Below are positions 8,531 through 18,082 of a stretch of DNA of 64,000 nucleotides, piece after piece. How positions within the stretch are numbered: position 1 is the stretch's first letter; each line of letters begins with the position of its first letter. The DNA comes from Mesorhizobium sophorae (GTDB lineage: Bacteria > Pseudomonadota > Alphaproteobacteria > Rhizobiales > Rhizobiaceae). The stretch lies in assembly GCF_002270415.1 (NCBI RefSeq), contig NZ_NNRI01000007.1, positions 62,001-126,000 on the forward strand. The letters are read 5' to 3'. Position numbers and translations under genes: made by a program. The notes beneath the pieces were generated by a model, which worked only from the letters and a program-made list of their open reading frames with translations, searched no databases and had not been told where the DNA came from.

Positions 8531-9062
8531 ATGGACCGTCGTAGTCTGATCAAAGGGTTCGGCGCATGCCCGATTTGCGCTCAGGCCGCGGATGCGGCGA
8601 GCACCCATTGGGGATATGCTGGCCCGGTCGGACCCGAGTACTGGGCCGATCTGGATATGAAAAATTTCGTCTGCTCGGCGGGCACGCAGCAATCACCGAT
8701 CGATATCAACAGCGCGGTCAAGGCGGATATTCCGCACATCTCTATTGGTTGGCACAAGGGCGGCGGCAAGATGGTGAGGCGCGACAAATGCCGGCTTTGC
8801 CGGCCTTGCCGAAGCTTTTCCCATGCGGCTAGGCGAGGAGATGGCGGTCGACGAGGTCGATCCCAACGGGCTTCTGCCGGCCTCGCTTGGCTACTGGACC
8901 TATGAGGGATCATTGACGACGACCCCCTGCACCGAAAACGTCGAGTGGATGGTGGCGATGGAACCGGTCCAGGTCGGCGCTGCAGATATCAAGCGATTTA
9001 CCTCACTCTACCCGTCGAATGCGCGGCCGATCCATTCACCCAATCGGCGCTTTATCCTGGGC
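8531..9062 (+). pseudogene. Alpha-carbonic anhydrase with active-site deletion and frameshift
   Basis: The 5' part starts MDRRSLIKGFGACPICAQAA, an export signal with twin-arginine-like RR, then HWGYAGPVGPEYWADLD and QQSPIDI, typical of alpha-carbonic anhydrases. After GGGKMV the frame goes off. Similarity resumes in another frame at about 8835 with AVDEVDPNGLLPASLGYWTY, EGSLTTTPCTENVEWMV and ARPIHSPNRRFIL, the normal C-terminal third. The middle, which should carry the zinc ligands (HFHxPSEH and the third His), is missing, about 80 residues. The enzyme cannot be active. A periplasmic alpha-carbonic anhydrase is known from other rhizobial symbiosis regions, so this is probably a lost symbiotic gene. 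Confidence 0.82.
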
Positions 9063-9316
9063 CTCTACCCCATGACTCTTGGTATAAGGTGGCCCGCGAC
9101 GGTTCCGAACCGTCCGGCGGCAAGCCCGCAGCGTCCGCGGCGACGCTGGTCGGCAGAAGCTACGGCACGGTTTGAAGTAGCCGGGTGCGGACGTGTTGGC
9201 GAGCGCGCGAGAGGCTGGTCTGGCGGCCTCACTGTTGGACTGGCGGCCCAAGATGATCAAGCGCGATGCGTCACGACATCCGAGCGGGCGATGATGCCGA
9301 TAGCTGTTGCCATCAA

Positions 9317-9472
9317 TCAGCGTTCCGGCTTGTCGTCCCGTTCGATGAGAATCCGCTCGGCAGCTCCATCAAGATCCTCGTATTGGCCACTCCTCAGAGC
9401 CCAAAGAAAGCCAGAGAGCCCAAGCGCTCCGAGGAACAGAGCCACGGGTATGAGGTAGACGAGCGTCGTCAT
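9317..9472 (-). CDS. fixS: FixS, cbb3 oxidase assembly protein
   Basis: A 51-residue protein, MTTLVYLIPVALFLGALGLS..., with one membrane segment followed by a short acidic tail (SGQYEDLDGAAERILIERDD). This is the standard FixS/CcoS pattern; the protein is needed to insert haem and copper into the cbb3 oxidase. Its ATG overlaps the fixI stop codon as ATGA, so the two are translationally coupled. It is the last gene of the fix cluster. Confidence 0.9.
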   Translation of the reverse strand: MTTLVYLIPVALFLGALGLSGFLWALRSGQYEDLDGAAERILIERDDKPER

Positions 9473-11760
9473 GACATTCGTGCCCATTCGCCGATGCGGG
9501 AGCGTCTGTTGTGCGGAGCAATTCTGGCCGGAGCGTTCGACGCAAATCCTTGCAAGCGCAACGCATTTCCGATGACCAGGAGCGACGAGGCGGACATCGC
9601 GACCGCCGCGATCAGCGGCGTGACATTTCCCAGAATGGCGATCGGCACCGCGACGGTGTTGTAGACGATCGCTATGGCGATGTTCTGGCGGATCAGCTGA
9701 CCTGCCTTCCTGGAAATATCCAGCGCGAGGGGTACTGCCAGAAGGCTATCGCGCAAGAAGACAAAATCCGCCGCGTTGCGGCCAATGTCGGCGGCGGTCG
9801 CCGGAGCAATCGAGACATGCGCCGCGCCCAGCGCAGGCGTATCGTTAAGCCCGTCGCCGACCATCAGAACCTTATGTCCGCCTTTCGCCAGCGTCTCGAT
9901 CCGTTCGACCTTGCCGGAGGGAAGCATCGCGGGAACGAAACGATCGACACCCAATGTTTCGGCCACCTCGCCGCAGGCCCTTGCCGTATCGCCCGACAGC
10001 ATTTCCACCGACAGGCCGGTATCTTTCAGTTGCTTAACGGCTGCGCTGGCATCGGGGCGCAGCGCATCCTCGAAAGCAAAGGATGCGGTGATGATCCCAT
10101 TCTTCGAGAGGACTGTCGCACCGAACCCGCCTAATTTGCCTTCGCCGCCGGTTCGGGCTTTCCATCCAGCCCATCCGCGCCGGCCAAGACGCCAAGTGTT
10201 TCCGGCGGCGCTGGCTTCGATCCCGAAGCCCGGATATTCGCTGACGGATTCGAGCTTGGGCTGGCCGGAAAACCCCGCAAAGCCGGCCATCGCCCTTGAA
10301 AACGGATGGCGGGAATGCGCGGCCATGTCGGCTGCGATCGCCAGCATCGTTGGATCGATGGACGATGCATTGACGAGCCGCGGCTGGCCGAGCGTGAGTG
10401 TCCCCGTCTTGTCGAATACCGCTGCGTCGATCGTCGCCAGGCGCTCCATGGCCGAACCATCCTTGACCATCACGCCGTTCTCGAACAGACGCCGCGCCGC
10501 AACGACCTCCACGATCGGCACTGCGAGCCCGAGAGCGCATGGGCAAGTGATGATGAGAACGGCGATGGCAATCGTGATCGCCCGGTGCCAGTCGCCAGTG
10601 GCCAGCATCCAGCCGATGAAGGTCACAAGGGCCGTCAGATGGACGACCGGCGCGTACAGCGCCGAGACGCGATCGGCGATGCGGCGGTACCGTGCGCGGC
10701 CACCCTCGGCGGCTTCCATCAGCCGAACCATCTCCGCCAGGAAGGAATCCTTCGCAGCAGCGGTCGCCTCGATCGTAAGTGGACCAGTAAGATTAAGGGT
10801 TCCCGCCTGAACCACACCGCCCGGTGCCACTGTGTTTGGCGTGCTCTCGCCGGAGACCAGCGAGCAGTCGAGATCCGATGTCCCGTAGATGATGGTGCCA
10901 TCAACCGGAATCCTTTCGCCGGCCGCGATCAGCATTTTCATGCCGGGTTCGATCTCGCCGACCGGCAGGTAGTCGCGCGTGCCGTCGTCGCCCAGCACCA
11001 TAGCCCCGCGCGCGGCCAGCCGCGACAGGCCTTTGACGGCGGTCCGGGCCCGCTCGCGCATCACGTGGTCCAGGGTGCGGCCGATCAGGAGGAAGAACAG
11101 CAGTGAGACAGAAGCGTCGAAATAGGCATGGTCGCCATGGTTGATCGTCTCGTAGAGGCTCATGGCATAGGCGAGCGACACACCGACGGCGATCGGCACG
11201 TCCATGTTCATCCGGCCATGGCGAAGCGCGTTCCAGGCCGAGCGGAAGTAGATGCCGCCGGCAAAAGCCAAAGCAGGGATGGCAATCAGCGCCGAGACCC
11301 AATGGAACAGGTCGCGCGTGGCACCTTCGGCGCCGGACCAGACCGACACTGAAAGCAGCATGATGTTGCCCGCGGCAAATCCAGCGACCGCGACGGCGCG
11401 GATCAGTTCAGAGAGCGTCTTGTCCTTCTCTTCGACCTCTGGATCGAACAAATGCGCCTGGTAGCCAAGCCGGCCAAGGGTGGCTACGAATGGCGGGACC
11501 TCTTCTCCATGCCAGCGGATCGAAACCCGTTTCGTCGACAGGTTGACGCGAGCAGCATCGACATTGTCGAGCTTGCCGATCGCCGTCTCGATCGACTGTA
11601 TGCAGGCGCCGCAATGTACCATTGGCACCGACAGGTCGATCTGGCGGAGCTCTCCGCCGAGGGAGCGGCTTGCCAATTTTATTTCCTGGCTCGAGGGCAG
11701 GACGGATGTCACACCGTCCAGGTCCAATGCCATTTCGGCATCCGGTGCGCAGCAGTTCAT
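9469..11760 (-). CDS. fixI: FixI, copper-transporting P-type ATPase
   Basis: FixI/CcoI is the P1B-type ATPase that delivers copper for cbb3 oxidase assembly. The 763-residue protein begins MNCCAPDAEM and carries an N-terminal heavy-metal domain with HCGAC, the membrane CPC motif (ITCPCALGLAVP), the phosphorylation site DKTGTLTLG and the hinge GDGLNDTPALG. The start at 11760 is preferred because it overlaps the fixH stop as ATGA; the open frame runs much further upstream through fixH in a non-coding register. It is followed directly by fixS. No defects are seen. Confidence 0.93.
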   Translation of the reverse strand: MNCCAPDAEMALDLDGVTSVLPSSQEIKLASRSLGGELRQIDLSVPMVHCGACIQSIETAIGKLDNVDAARVNLSTKRVSIRWHGEEVPPFVATLGRLGYQAHLFDPEVEEKDKTLSELIRAVAVAGFAAGNIMLLSVSVWSGAEGATRDLFHWVSALIAIPALAFAGGIYFRSAWNALRHGRMNMDVPIAVGVSLAYAMSLYETINHGDHAYFDASVSLLFFLLIGRTLDHVMRERARTAVKGLSRLAARGAMVLGDDGTRDYLPVGEIEPGMKMLIAAGERIPVDGTIIYGTSDLDCSLVSGESTPNTVAPGGVVQAGTLNLTGPLTIEATAAAKDSFLAEMVRLMEAAEGGRARYRRIADRVSALYAPVVHLTALVTFIGWMLATGDWHRAITIAIAVLIITCPCALGLAVPIVEVVAARRLFENGVMVKDGSAMERLATIDAAVFDKTGTLTLGQPRLVNASSIDPTMLAIAADMAAHSRHPFSRAMAGFAGFSGQPKLESVSEYPGFGIEASAAGNTWRLGRRGWAGWKARTGGEGKLGGFGATVLSKNGIITASFAFEDALRPDASAAVKQLKDTGLSVEMLSGDTARACGEVAETLGVDRFVPAMLPSGKVERIETLAKGGHKVLMVGDGLNDTPALGAAHVSIAPATAADIGRNAADFVFLRDSLLAVPLALDISRKAGQLIRQNIAIAIVYNTVAVPIAILGNVTPLIAAVAMSASSLLVIGNALRLQGFASNAPARIAPHNRRSRIGEWARMS

Positions 11761-12254
11761 TGAATCGCCCCTTTGGAAATGATAATGCGGCGAACGTCGC
11801 GATAGGGTTCGGCGAGGCCGGCATCGGCATCGATTTGAACGATCCAGACGCCGTCCTTTGGCGTGTGTCGTGTGCTGAATTCCTGGTCCCGGCCTGACGC
11901 CAGGGTGATGGCCTTGTCCTCGGCCTCGTAGGCAGGATGGCGAAACAGAACCTTGACGCCATTCATTAGAACAGACTTGCCGGCAGCGTCGCTCAACGAG
12001 TAGCGCACATTGCCCGATGCGATCGTCAGCTTGCCGGTCCAGCCCAACGCCGCTTGCGCGCGCCCTTCCTTGGCCTTCTCGTTGAACTGCTGGCTGGCCA
12101 CATAGGTGTTTTCCACGACCAGGCCTGTCCAGCTCGTGCTGGCGAGCGTTGCCATGGTGAGGTTGACGCCGATGACCACGCCGAAGAAGCCGAGGATGGT
12201 GAGCAGCATGTGCCTGCCGGTGAACTCGCGGGATTTCTGCGATTGGGCACTCAT
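11757..12254 (-). CDS. fixH: FixH, cbb3 oxidase assembly protein
   Basis: A 165-residue membrane-anchored protein with one N-terminal membrane helix (HMLLTILGFFGVVIGVNLTM) and the periplasmic FixH domain (SQQFNEKAKEG..., and the C-terminal DGVWIVQIDADAG). FixH is required with FixG, FixI and FixS for a functional cbb3 oxidase. Both ends overlap neighbours by ATGA (fixG stop/fixH start, fixH stop/fixI start), so fixGHI is tightly coupled. Confidence 0.92.
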   Translation of the reverse strand: MSAQSQKSREFTGRHMLLTILGFFGVVIGVNLTMATLASTSWTGLVVENTYVASQQFNEKAKEGRAQAALGWTGKLTIASGNVRYSLSDAAGKSVLMNGVKVLFRHPAYEAEDKAITLASGRDQEFSTRHTPKDGVWIVQIDADAGLAEPYRDVRRIIISKGAIQ

Positions 12255-13816
12255 CTGGCAGTCTCCGGTGCATTGAACGTGGCGGTGTATTCGGCGGACT
12301 CGAGGCCTGCCTTGTCCTCTATCCGGAATTTGAAGCTCCGCGCGGTGCCCTCGACCTGGCCCGCCGGCTGGCGCACGAAGACCTTGAGCACCTTCAACCG
12401 ATCGGGCTCGACAAGCGTCTCGAATGACCGTGCCGGAGGAAGCTCGATGCCGACCGCGCTCATCTCGGCGCCCGGCAAGCCTTGCAAGGTGACGACGATC
12501 GCCCTCGGTTCGGGGATCATGTTCAGCAGCTTGACGGTGTAGCCGTTGCGGATAGAGCCGTCGGAGAGCGAGACGAATTGCGGGTTGCGATCATGCAAGA
12601 CATTCAACTCGAGCCTCTCGCGTGTGAGCAGCGAAATGAGCAGCGCCAGTCCGACCGCCGACCATGCGCCGAGGTAGATGAAGGTGCGCAGACGGAAGAT
12701 GTTGCGAAGTTGGAAGTGTGCCAGGCCGTCGGAAAATGCGCCTGTGACAGTCCGGACGAGTGCCGGGTTCACCGGGACGGTGCCGCCGGCAGTCGCAAGC
12801 GCCATGTTGGCATTGTAGTCCGAAAGCCTCGCATAGGAGATCAGCCCGCGTTCCCTGCCAAGCTTGTCCATGATGCCGTCGCAGGCGTCGATGCAAAGCG
12901 CACAGGTTATGCATTCGAGCTGCTGGCCGTCGCGAATGTCGACGCCCATCGGGCAAACGGCGACGCAGGCATTGCAGTCGACGCAATCGCCGACCGGCTG
13001 CCCGGCGGCAATAGCCTTCTTGGCATGACGCGAGCGCGGTTCGCCGCGCCAGTCATTGTAGGTGACGGTTAGCGAATTCTCATCCAGCATCGCCGCCTGA
13101 ATGCGCGGCCACGGGCACATATAGGTGCAGACCTGCTCGCGCATCAGTCCGCCGAACGTGTAGGTGGTCGCCATTAGTACGGCGATGGTCACATAGGCCA
13201 CAGGAGCGGCGGTGCCTTCTACGACGTCCAAAGCCAGCGTCGGGGCATCGGCGAAATAGAAAATCCAGGCGCCACCCGTTGCAACCGCGATGACCAGCCA
13301 GATAGCGTGCTTGGAGACCCGCAACACCAGCTTGCGCATTGTCCATGGCCCTGCATCGAGCTTCATGCGGGCGTTGCGATCGCCTTCGATCGCTCGCTCC
13401 ACCACCAGGAACAGGTCGACCCAAACGGTCTGCGGGCAGGTATAGCCGCACCAGGCCCGGCCAACCGTCGATGTGATCAGGAAGAGACCGATTCCGGCCA
13501 TCATCAGAAGGCCGGCGACATAATAGAATTCCTGCGGCCATATCTCGACGAAGAAGAAGTAGAATCGCCGATGGGCGAGATCGAGCAGCACGGCCTGATC
13601 CGGGGCGTATGACCCGCGGTCCCATCGAAGCCAGGGTGTCAGGTAGTAGATGCCCAGCGTAATCGCCATCACCAGCCACTTGAAGCGGCGAAAGTTGCCG
13701 GAGGCGCGTTTCGGGAAGATCTTCTTGCGCGCGGCATAGAGCGGCTGCCGCGTCTTGGCGGAATTGACCGCCTCGGCTGCGTGGGGCGCTACCTGCGTTT
13801 TCTTTAGCACGGGCAT
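12251..13816 (-). CDS. fixG: FixG, membrane iron-sulfur protein for cbb3 assembly
   Basis: FixG/CcoG/RdxA is an inner-membrane ferredoxin-like redox protein in cbb3 oxidase assembly. The characteristic start of homology is RQPLYAARKKIFPKRASGNF, then several membrane helices and WCGYTCPQTVWVDLF. Two 4Fe-4S motifs follow: CVDCNACVAVCPMG and CITCALCIDAC. A C-terminal immunoglobulin-like domain ends the protein. I placed the start at 13816 (521 residues, the usual length) where GAGGAG directly precedes ATG; in-frame ATGs up to 13927 would add up to 37 residues without family similarity. A strong palindrome separates it from fixP. Confidence 0.92.
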   Translation of the reverse strand: MPVLKKTQVAPHAAEAVNSAKTRQPLYAARKKIFPKRASGNFRRFKWLVMAITLGIYYLTPWLRWDRGSYAPDQAVLLDLAHRRFYFFFVEIWPQEFYYVAGLLMMAGIGLFLITSTVGRAWCGYTCPQTVWVDLFLVVERAIEGDRNARMKLDAGPWTMRKLVLRVSKHAIWLVIAVATGGAWIFYFADAPTLALDVVEGTAAPVAYVTIAVLMATTYTFGGLMREQVCTYMCPWPRIQAAMLDENSLTVTYNDWRGEPRSRHAKKAIAAGQPVGDCVDCNACVAVCPMGVDIRDGQQLECITCALCIDACDGIMDKLGRERGLISYARLSDYNANMALATAGGTVPVNPALVRTVTGAFSDGLAHFQLRNIFRLRTFIYLGAWSAVGLALLISLLTRERLELNVLHDRNPQFVSLSDGSIRNGYTVKLLNMIPEPRAIVVTLQGLPGAEMSAVGIELPPARSFETLVEPDRLKVLKVFVRQPAGQVEGTARSFKFRIEDKAGLESAEYTATFNAPETAR

Positions 13817-13960
13817 CTCCTCGCGCGCCGCCGATGGTATTGGCGTGCAACCGCACTCGTCTGCTTTGGGTAACGTCCAAGATGCTGAGCTAAGCATGTT
13901 TTGCCGCATCGACACGGAGCGCCCCATTAATCAGAACAATCGCCGCACGCCCGAATGTGT

Positions 13961-13984
13961 CGAGGCCCGGCGCGCCGGGCCTCG
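13961..13984. terminator. 24-base perfect palindrome between fixP and fixG
   Basis: The arms CGAGGCCCGGCG and CGCCGGGCCTCG are exact reverse complements with no loop base between them; in RNA this would make a very stable stem of about 10 pairs. There is no T run on either side, so it may be an intercistronic mRNA-stabilising or attenuating hairpin rather than a classical terminator. It splits fixNOQP from fixGHIS. Confidence 0.6.
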
Positions 13985-14021
13985 TCGCTTGGCGGGGAGG
14001 GCCGAGAATAGGCTTCCGATC

Positions 14022-14888
14022 CTATTCTCCGCCGCCAAGCGAATGGACATAGACTGTGAGTTCCTTGACTGCGGTCTGGCCGAGGCGCCCGGCCCATGCC
14101 GGCATGATGCCATGCTTCGGCTCGCGGACCTGGGCGGCGATGGCGGTCTCGCCGGATCTGTAGAGCCAAATCGCATCGGTCAGATTGGGCGCGCCGAGCT
14201 CCCTGTTGCCTTGTGCCTTGTCGCCATGACAGGCCACGCAGTTCTCGGCGAAGACCTTGGCGCCGGGCTCGACCAGGCTCGCGTCTTTGACAGCCCCCGA
14301 TAGGCTGGCGACATAGGCGCTGACCTGAGTGATCTGCTCGGGCGTTATGATGTCGCCAAAAGCGGGCATTTCCGAAACGCGTGTATCCAGGTCGGACGCA
14401 AAGCGAATGCCATGCATAATCGTTTGCTGAATCTGCTCCGCCTTGCCGCCCCACAGCCAGTCGTCGTCGTTGAGGTTGGGAAAGCCCGCGGAACCTTGCC
14501 CGCCGGAGCCGTGGCACTGCACACAATTGACCTTGAAGGCGGCGCCACCGGCTGCGACGGCGAATTCGCGCAGTGCATCGTCGGCAACAATTTCGGATAC
14601 GCTTTTCTGCTCGATGGCTGCGACGTAAGTGCCTTTGGCTGCTTCGGCAGCCGCAAGTTCGTTCTTGACGTCGTTTCGGCTGGAAAAGCCCAGAACGCCC
14701 TTGGTGGCGGAGCTGAGCATCGGCCAGGCGGGGTAGGCAATCGTATAGGCGGCTGCCCAGGCGATGGTGACGTAGAAGGTGATCACCCACCAGCGCGGAA
14801 GTGGGTTGTTAAGTTCCTTGATCCCGTCCCACTCATGGCCGGTCGTCGCGATCCCTGAGATTTCGTCGACTTGCTCGTTGCTCATCAT
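14022..14888 (-). CDS. fixP: FixP, dihaem c-type subunit of cbb3 oxidase
   Basis: FixP/CcoP passes electrons to the cbb3 core. The protein (288 residues) has one membrane helix (WWVITFYVTIAWAAAYTIAY) and two haem c sites: CVQCH near residue 122 and CVACH near residue 217, each followed by a methionine in the expected region (SEMPAFGDI; GIMPAW). A strong AGGAGG lies ahead of ATG 14888 and of the next ATG at 14885; either may be used. Its start region overlaps the fixQ stop codon. Confidence 0.94.
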   Translation of the reverse strand: MMSNEQVDEISGIATTGHEWDGIKELNNPLPRWWVITFYVTIAWAAAYTIAYPAWPMLSSATKGVLGFSSRNDVKNELAAAEAAKGTYVAAIEQKSVSEIVADDALREFAVAAGGAAFKVNCVQCHGSGGQGSAGFPNLNDDDWLWGGKAEQIQQTIMHGIRFASDLDTRVSEMPAFGDIITPEQITQVSAYVASLSGAVKDASLVEPGAKVFAENCVACHGDKAQGNRELGAPNLTDAIWLYRSGETAIAAQVREPKHGIMPAWAGRLGQTAVKELTVYVHSLGGGE

Positions 14889-15037
14889 CAATCCTCCTCG
14901 AGAGGAATCCGGGCGGCTTCATCGGCCAGCCCGCGGCTGCCGGGTCGGAGCGCAAATGCAATGCAGCCAATGAAGAACAGAGCCATGGCGAGCAGGCCCC
15001 AACTGTCGGCAAACTCCCGCATCAAATTGTAATCCAT
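14888..15037 (-). CDS. fixQ: FixQ, small cbb3 oxidase subunit
   Basis: A 49-residue protein MDYNLMREFADSWGLLAMAL... with one membrane helix and a basic then acidic tail (RPGSRGLADEAARIPLEED). This is typical FixQ/CcoQ, which stabilises FixP in the oxidase. GAGGAGA stands 8 bases upstream of the chosen ATG; an ATG two codons earlier is too close to it. It lies between fixO and fixP, the normal order. Confidence 0.92.
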   Translation of the reverse strand: MDYNLMREFADSWGLLAMALFFIGCIAFALRPGSRGLADEAARIPLEED

Positions 15038-15048
15038 CGACATTCTCC

Positions 15049-15780
15049 TCAGCGGTAGCCGGCGGCTTCGTCGTAGTTTTTGAAATCAACAAGCGTGCCG
15101 AGCATCTGCAGGTAAGCGACAAGGGCATCCATTTCGGTGACCTGTTGGGGGTTGCCGTCGAAGTCGCCAAGCTTGGCCTTGGGGTAGCGGCCTTCCAGAC
15201 CGGACGTGTCGGCATTGGGATCAGCCTGTGCCATCAGATCGGCATTTGCCTGGGCGATCATCTCGTCTGTGTAGGGGACGCCGACTCGCCTGTTCGCGAT
15301 CAGATGCGTCGAGAAATCCTTCACCTCGATCGGTGTGCCCTTCAGGAAGGCATAGCTCGGCATGATCGATTCCGGTACCACCGAGCGTGGCGCGTTGAGA
15401 TGCTGGACGTGCCATTCGTTGGAGTAGCGGTCGCCAACGCGCGCGAGGTCCGGGCCGGTTCGCTTCGATCCCCACTGGAACGGATGATCGTACATCGACT
15501 CGGCCGCCAAGCTGTAGTGGCCGTAGCGCTCGACTTCGTCGCGGAACGGCCTGATCATCTGGCTGTGACAGAGGTAGCAGCCCTCGCGCACATAGATGTT
15601 GCGTCCGGCGAGCTCGAGCGGCGAGTAAGGCCGCATGCCTTCGACCTTCTCGATCGTGTTGTCGAGATAGAAGAGCGGTGCGATCTCAACGATGCCGCCG
15701 ACCGTCACGACCAGCAAGGACCCGACGAGAAGGAGCGTGGCGTTCTTCTCGATGACTGCGTGTTTGTCCATCAAGCCCAT
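15049..15780 (-). CDS. fixO: FixO, monohaem c-type subunit of cbb3 oxidase
   Basis: FixO/CcoO is the membrane-anchored monohaem cytochrome c of the cbb3 oxidase. The 243-residue protein has an N-terminal anchor ([17 protein letters not shown]), the haem site CYLCH (residues 68-72) in the family context [18 protein letters not shown], and the distal MPSYAFL carrying the methionine ligand. It lies ten bases downstream of fixN and is followed by fixQ. No defects are seen. Confidence 0.95.
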   Translation of the reverse strand: MGLMDKHAVIEKNATLLLVGSLLVVTVGGIVEIAPLFYLDNTIEKVEGMRPYSPLELAGRNIYVREGCYLCHSQMIRPFRDEVERYGHYSLAAESMYDHPFQWGSKRTGPDLARVGDRYSNEWHVQHLNAPRSVVPESIMPSYAFLKGTPIEVKDFSTHLIANRRVGVPYTDEMIAQANADLMAQADPNADTSGLEGRYPKAKLGDFDGNPQQVTEMDALVAYLQMLGTLVDFKNYDEAAGYR

Positions 15781-15790
15781 TTCTGGCTCC

Positions 15791-17401
15791 TTATTCGCCG
15801 GGCTGGAGGGCGGGCACGGAACCCGGCAATGGCTGTTCTTTGCGCTGGTAACCGCGAATGGTCATGGCGACATTCCATGCCATGATCAGGGCACCGGACA
15901 GATACATCGCACCGCCGATGGCTCGCATGACATAGTAGGGATGCATGGCGGCGACGGTTTCGGCGAAAGAGTAGACCAGGAAGCCCTGCTCGTCGTATTC
16001 GCGCCACATCAGGCCCTGCATGATGCCGGACACCCACATCACCGCCGCGTAGACCACGATCCCGAGCGTCGCCAGCCAGAAATGCCAGGTAACGAGCCGC
16101 AGCGAATACAGTCGATCGCGGTTCCACAGCTTCGGCACCATGTAATAGATCGCACCGAACGAGATCATGCCCACCCAACCGAGCGCTCCGGAATGGACAT
16201 GGCCGATCGTCCAGTCGGTATAGTGTGATAGCGAGTTGACGGTCTTGATCGACATCATCGGGCCTTCGAAGGTCGACATGCCGTAGAAGGCGACGGCCAT
16301 CAGCATCATGCGGATGATCGGATCGGTGCGGAGCTTGTCCCAGGCGCCGGAGAGCGTCATCACGCCGTTGATCATGCCGCCCCACGACGGCATCCACAGC
16401 ATGATCGAAAACGCCATGCCGAGCGTCTGCGCCCAGTCGGGCAAGGCGGTGTAGTGCAGGTGATGCGGGCCGGCCCAGATATAGAGAAAGATGATCGCCC
16501 AGAAATGGATAACCGACAGCCGGTACGAATAGACCGGACGGTTCGCCTGCTTCGGCACGAAGTAATACATCATGCCAAGAAAGCCGGCCGTGAGGAAGAA
16601 GCCGACGGCGTTGTGGCCGTACCACCATTGCGTCAGCGCGTCCTGGACACCGGAAAACGCGGAATAGCTCTTGGAGCCCAGGAAGGAGGCCGGCATCGAC
16701 AGGTTGTTGACCACATGCAGCATCGCGATGGTCACGATGAAGGACAGGTAAAACCAGTTGGCGACGTAGATATGCGGTTCCTTGCGCTTCAGGATCGTGC
16801 CGAGGAACAGGACGAGATAGGCGACCCAGACGATGGTCAGCCAGATGTCCACATACCATTCGGGTTCGGCGTATTCGCGGCTCTCGGTGATGCCGAGCAG
16901 ATAGCCGGTCGCCGCCATGACGATGAAGAGCTGGTAACCCCAGAACACGAACCAGGCGAGATCGCCGCCGAACAGCCGCGCGCGGCAGGTGCGCTGTACG
17001 ACATATAGAGACGTGCAAAGCAGCGCGTTGCCGCCGAAAGCGAAGACCACGCCCGACGTATGCAGCGGCCGCAAACGGCCGAAATTGAACCAGGGCTGGA
17101 TGTTGAGATCGGGGTAGGCGAGCTGCAGCGCGATGACCACGCCGACCAGCATGCCGACAACACCCCAAAACATGGTGGCGATGGCGCCATAGCGGACCGG
17201 ACCGTCCATGTAGGCCGTGGGGTCGATCGGAGCGGCGGGCTTGAACTCCGTGTTGCGCATCAGGATCACGGTGAAGCCAGCCACGGTGAAGAACAAAACC
17301 CACATGTGCTGGCGAAAAGTTTCATCCACGCCGAAGCCGGCGGCCACAAGGGCGGCAAAAGCAAACAGGCTCAAAAGGGCGATCTCTGTGCCGAATTTCA
17401 T
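15791..17401 (-). CDS. fixN: FixN, catalytic subunit of cbb3 oxidase
   Basis: FixN/CcoN is the haem-copper catalytic subunit of the high-affinity cbb3 terminal oxidase, which respires at the very low oxygen of nodules and pumps protons. The chosen start ([15 protein letters not shown], 17401) gives 536 residues, the usual size; upstream in-frame codons lack similarity. About twelve membrane helices and conserved histidines are visible, for example [53 protein letters not shown] and [18 protein letters not shown]. It is the first gene of fixNOQP, with an anaerobox upstream. Confidence 0.95.
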   Translation of the reverse strand: MKFGTEIALLSLFAFAALVAAGFGVDETFRQHMWVLFFTVAGFTVILMRNTEFKPAAPIDPTAYMDGPVRYGAIATMFWGVVGMLVGVVIALQLAYPDLNIQPWFNFGRLRPLHTSGVVFAFGGNALLCTSLYVVQRTCRARLFGGDLAWFVFWGYQLFIVMAATGYLLGITESREYAEPEWYVDIWLTIVWVAYLVLFLGTILKRKEPHIYVANWFYLSFIVTIAMLHVVNNLSMPASFLGSKSYSAFSGVQDALTQWWYGHNAVGFFLTAGFLGMMYYFVPKQANRPVYSYRLSVIHFWAIIFLYIWAGPHHLHYTALPDWAQTLGMAFSIMLWMPSWGGMINGVMTLSGAWDKLRTDPIIRMMLMAVAFYGMSTFEGPMMSIKTVNSLSHYTDWTIGHVHSGALGWVGMISFGAIYYMVPKLWNRDRLYSLRLVTWHFWLATLGIVVYAAVMWVSGIMQGLMWREYDEQGFLVYSFAETVAAMHPYYVMRAIGGAMYLSGALIMAWNVAMTIRGYQRKEQPLPGSVPALQPGE

Positions 17402-17476
17402 CGCAAGTCCCGATCTCGAATTCCCGCGGACGCCAAATCCGCGGTGCATTACTTGCCGAGCCGCCGCGTGCCCGCC

Positions 17477-17490
17477 ATGATCCAGGTCAA
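17477..17490 (-). promoter_or_regulatory. FNR/FixK anaerobox of fixNOQP
   Basis: On the minus strand this reads TTGACCTGGATCAT, one mismatch at the last position from TTGAY-N4-RTCAA. Its centre is about 82 bases from the fixN ATG, giving a transcription start near 17442 if it acts at -41.5. The regulator fnrN is encoded just upstream. Confidence 0.82.
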
Positions 17491-17559
17491 AGCCGCACGA
17501 ATTTACTGGGCAGCATTGAGCTCGGTGCAATCAGAAGGTGGCGATTGACTGAGAAAACG

Positions 17560-18082
17560 CAGCACGAGCCGCCTGTTCGTGAGAGAGTCCGACGTCCCCG
17601 GCCCGGCTTGGAGGCGATTCCGTACGATGTGATGAGAGGCGGCGTATCGGGAAAACTGAGGCTCTGCGACGCGCGCTGGAAAGCGTCAACAATGCCTTTC
17701 CGAACGTCTCAAATGTCTTGGCATAGGCAACGCGGGTCGTTCACTTCTCCGTGACGTTTATAGGTTCGAAGAGACGGTTCATTTTCCCGGCGTATGAGGC
17801 GTGCTTGACCTCGGCCGGAGTCGATCTTGCCTCCACCAGCCGGTTGCTCGTCGAGTATGTCGAGGATCAATGCTTCGCCGACGAAGTGGTCGAAACACTC
17901 CTGGCGATCGGCCATGGACCCAATAGACAATGCGGAAGCTGTCGGGTTCATGCTACGCGGCTCCTTCAAAGGCTTGCGGCGGGAGATCGCGATCGAAGAA
18001 GAGGCATGTCCCGCCGCGGCTCGGAGTATCGGACGTAGGTTCCGTCACTTAGGTCTTATTGAAAGAGCGGTTGTCGCGCGCC
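17560..18082. other. No gene recognised between fixN box and fnrN
   Basis: Short frames exist on both strands (for example 17751-18038 plus and 17709-17969 minus), but none has a recognisable family, and their overlap argues against coding. A plus-strand stretch ending RALESVNNAFPNVSNVLA near 17725 looks protein-like but has no clear start. Confidence 0.4.

Noticed and set aside
9469-12273. FixI start at 12273 giving a 934-residue protein
   Set aside because: The extra 171 residues run through fixH in a different frame; FixI similarity starts at MNCCAPDAEM, coupled to the fixH stop.
12482-13072. Long plus-strand frame opposite fixG
   Set aside because: It is a shadow of the well-conserved fixG gene, with no known protein pattern.
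17709-17969. 86-codon minus-strand frame between fixN and fnrN
   Set aside because: No family signature and it overlaps other frames of equal length; kept only as an unassigned stretch.
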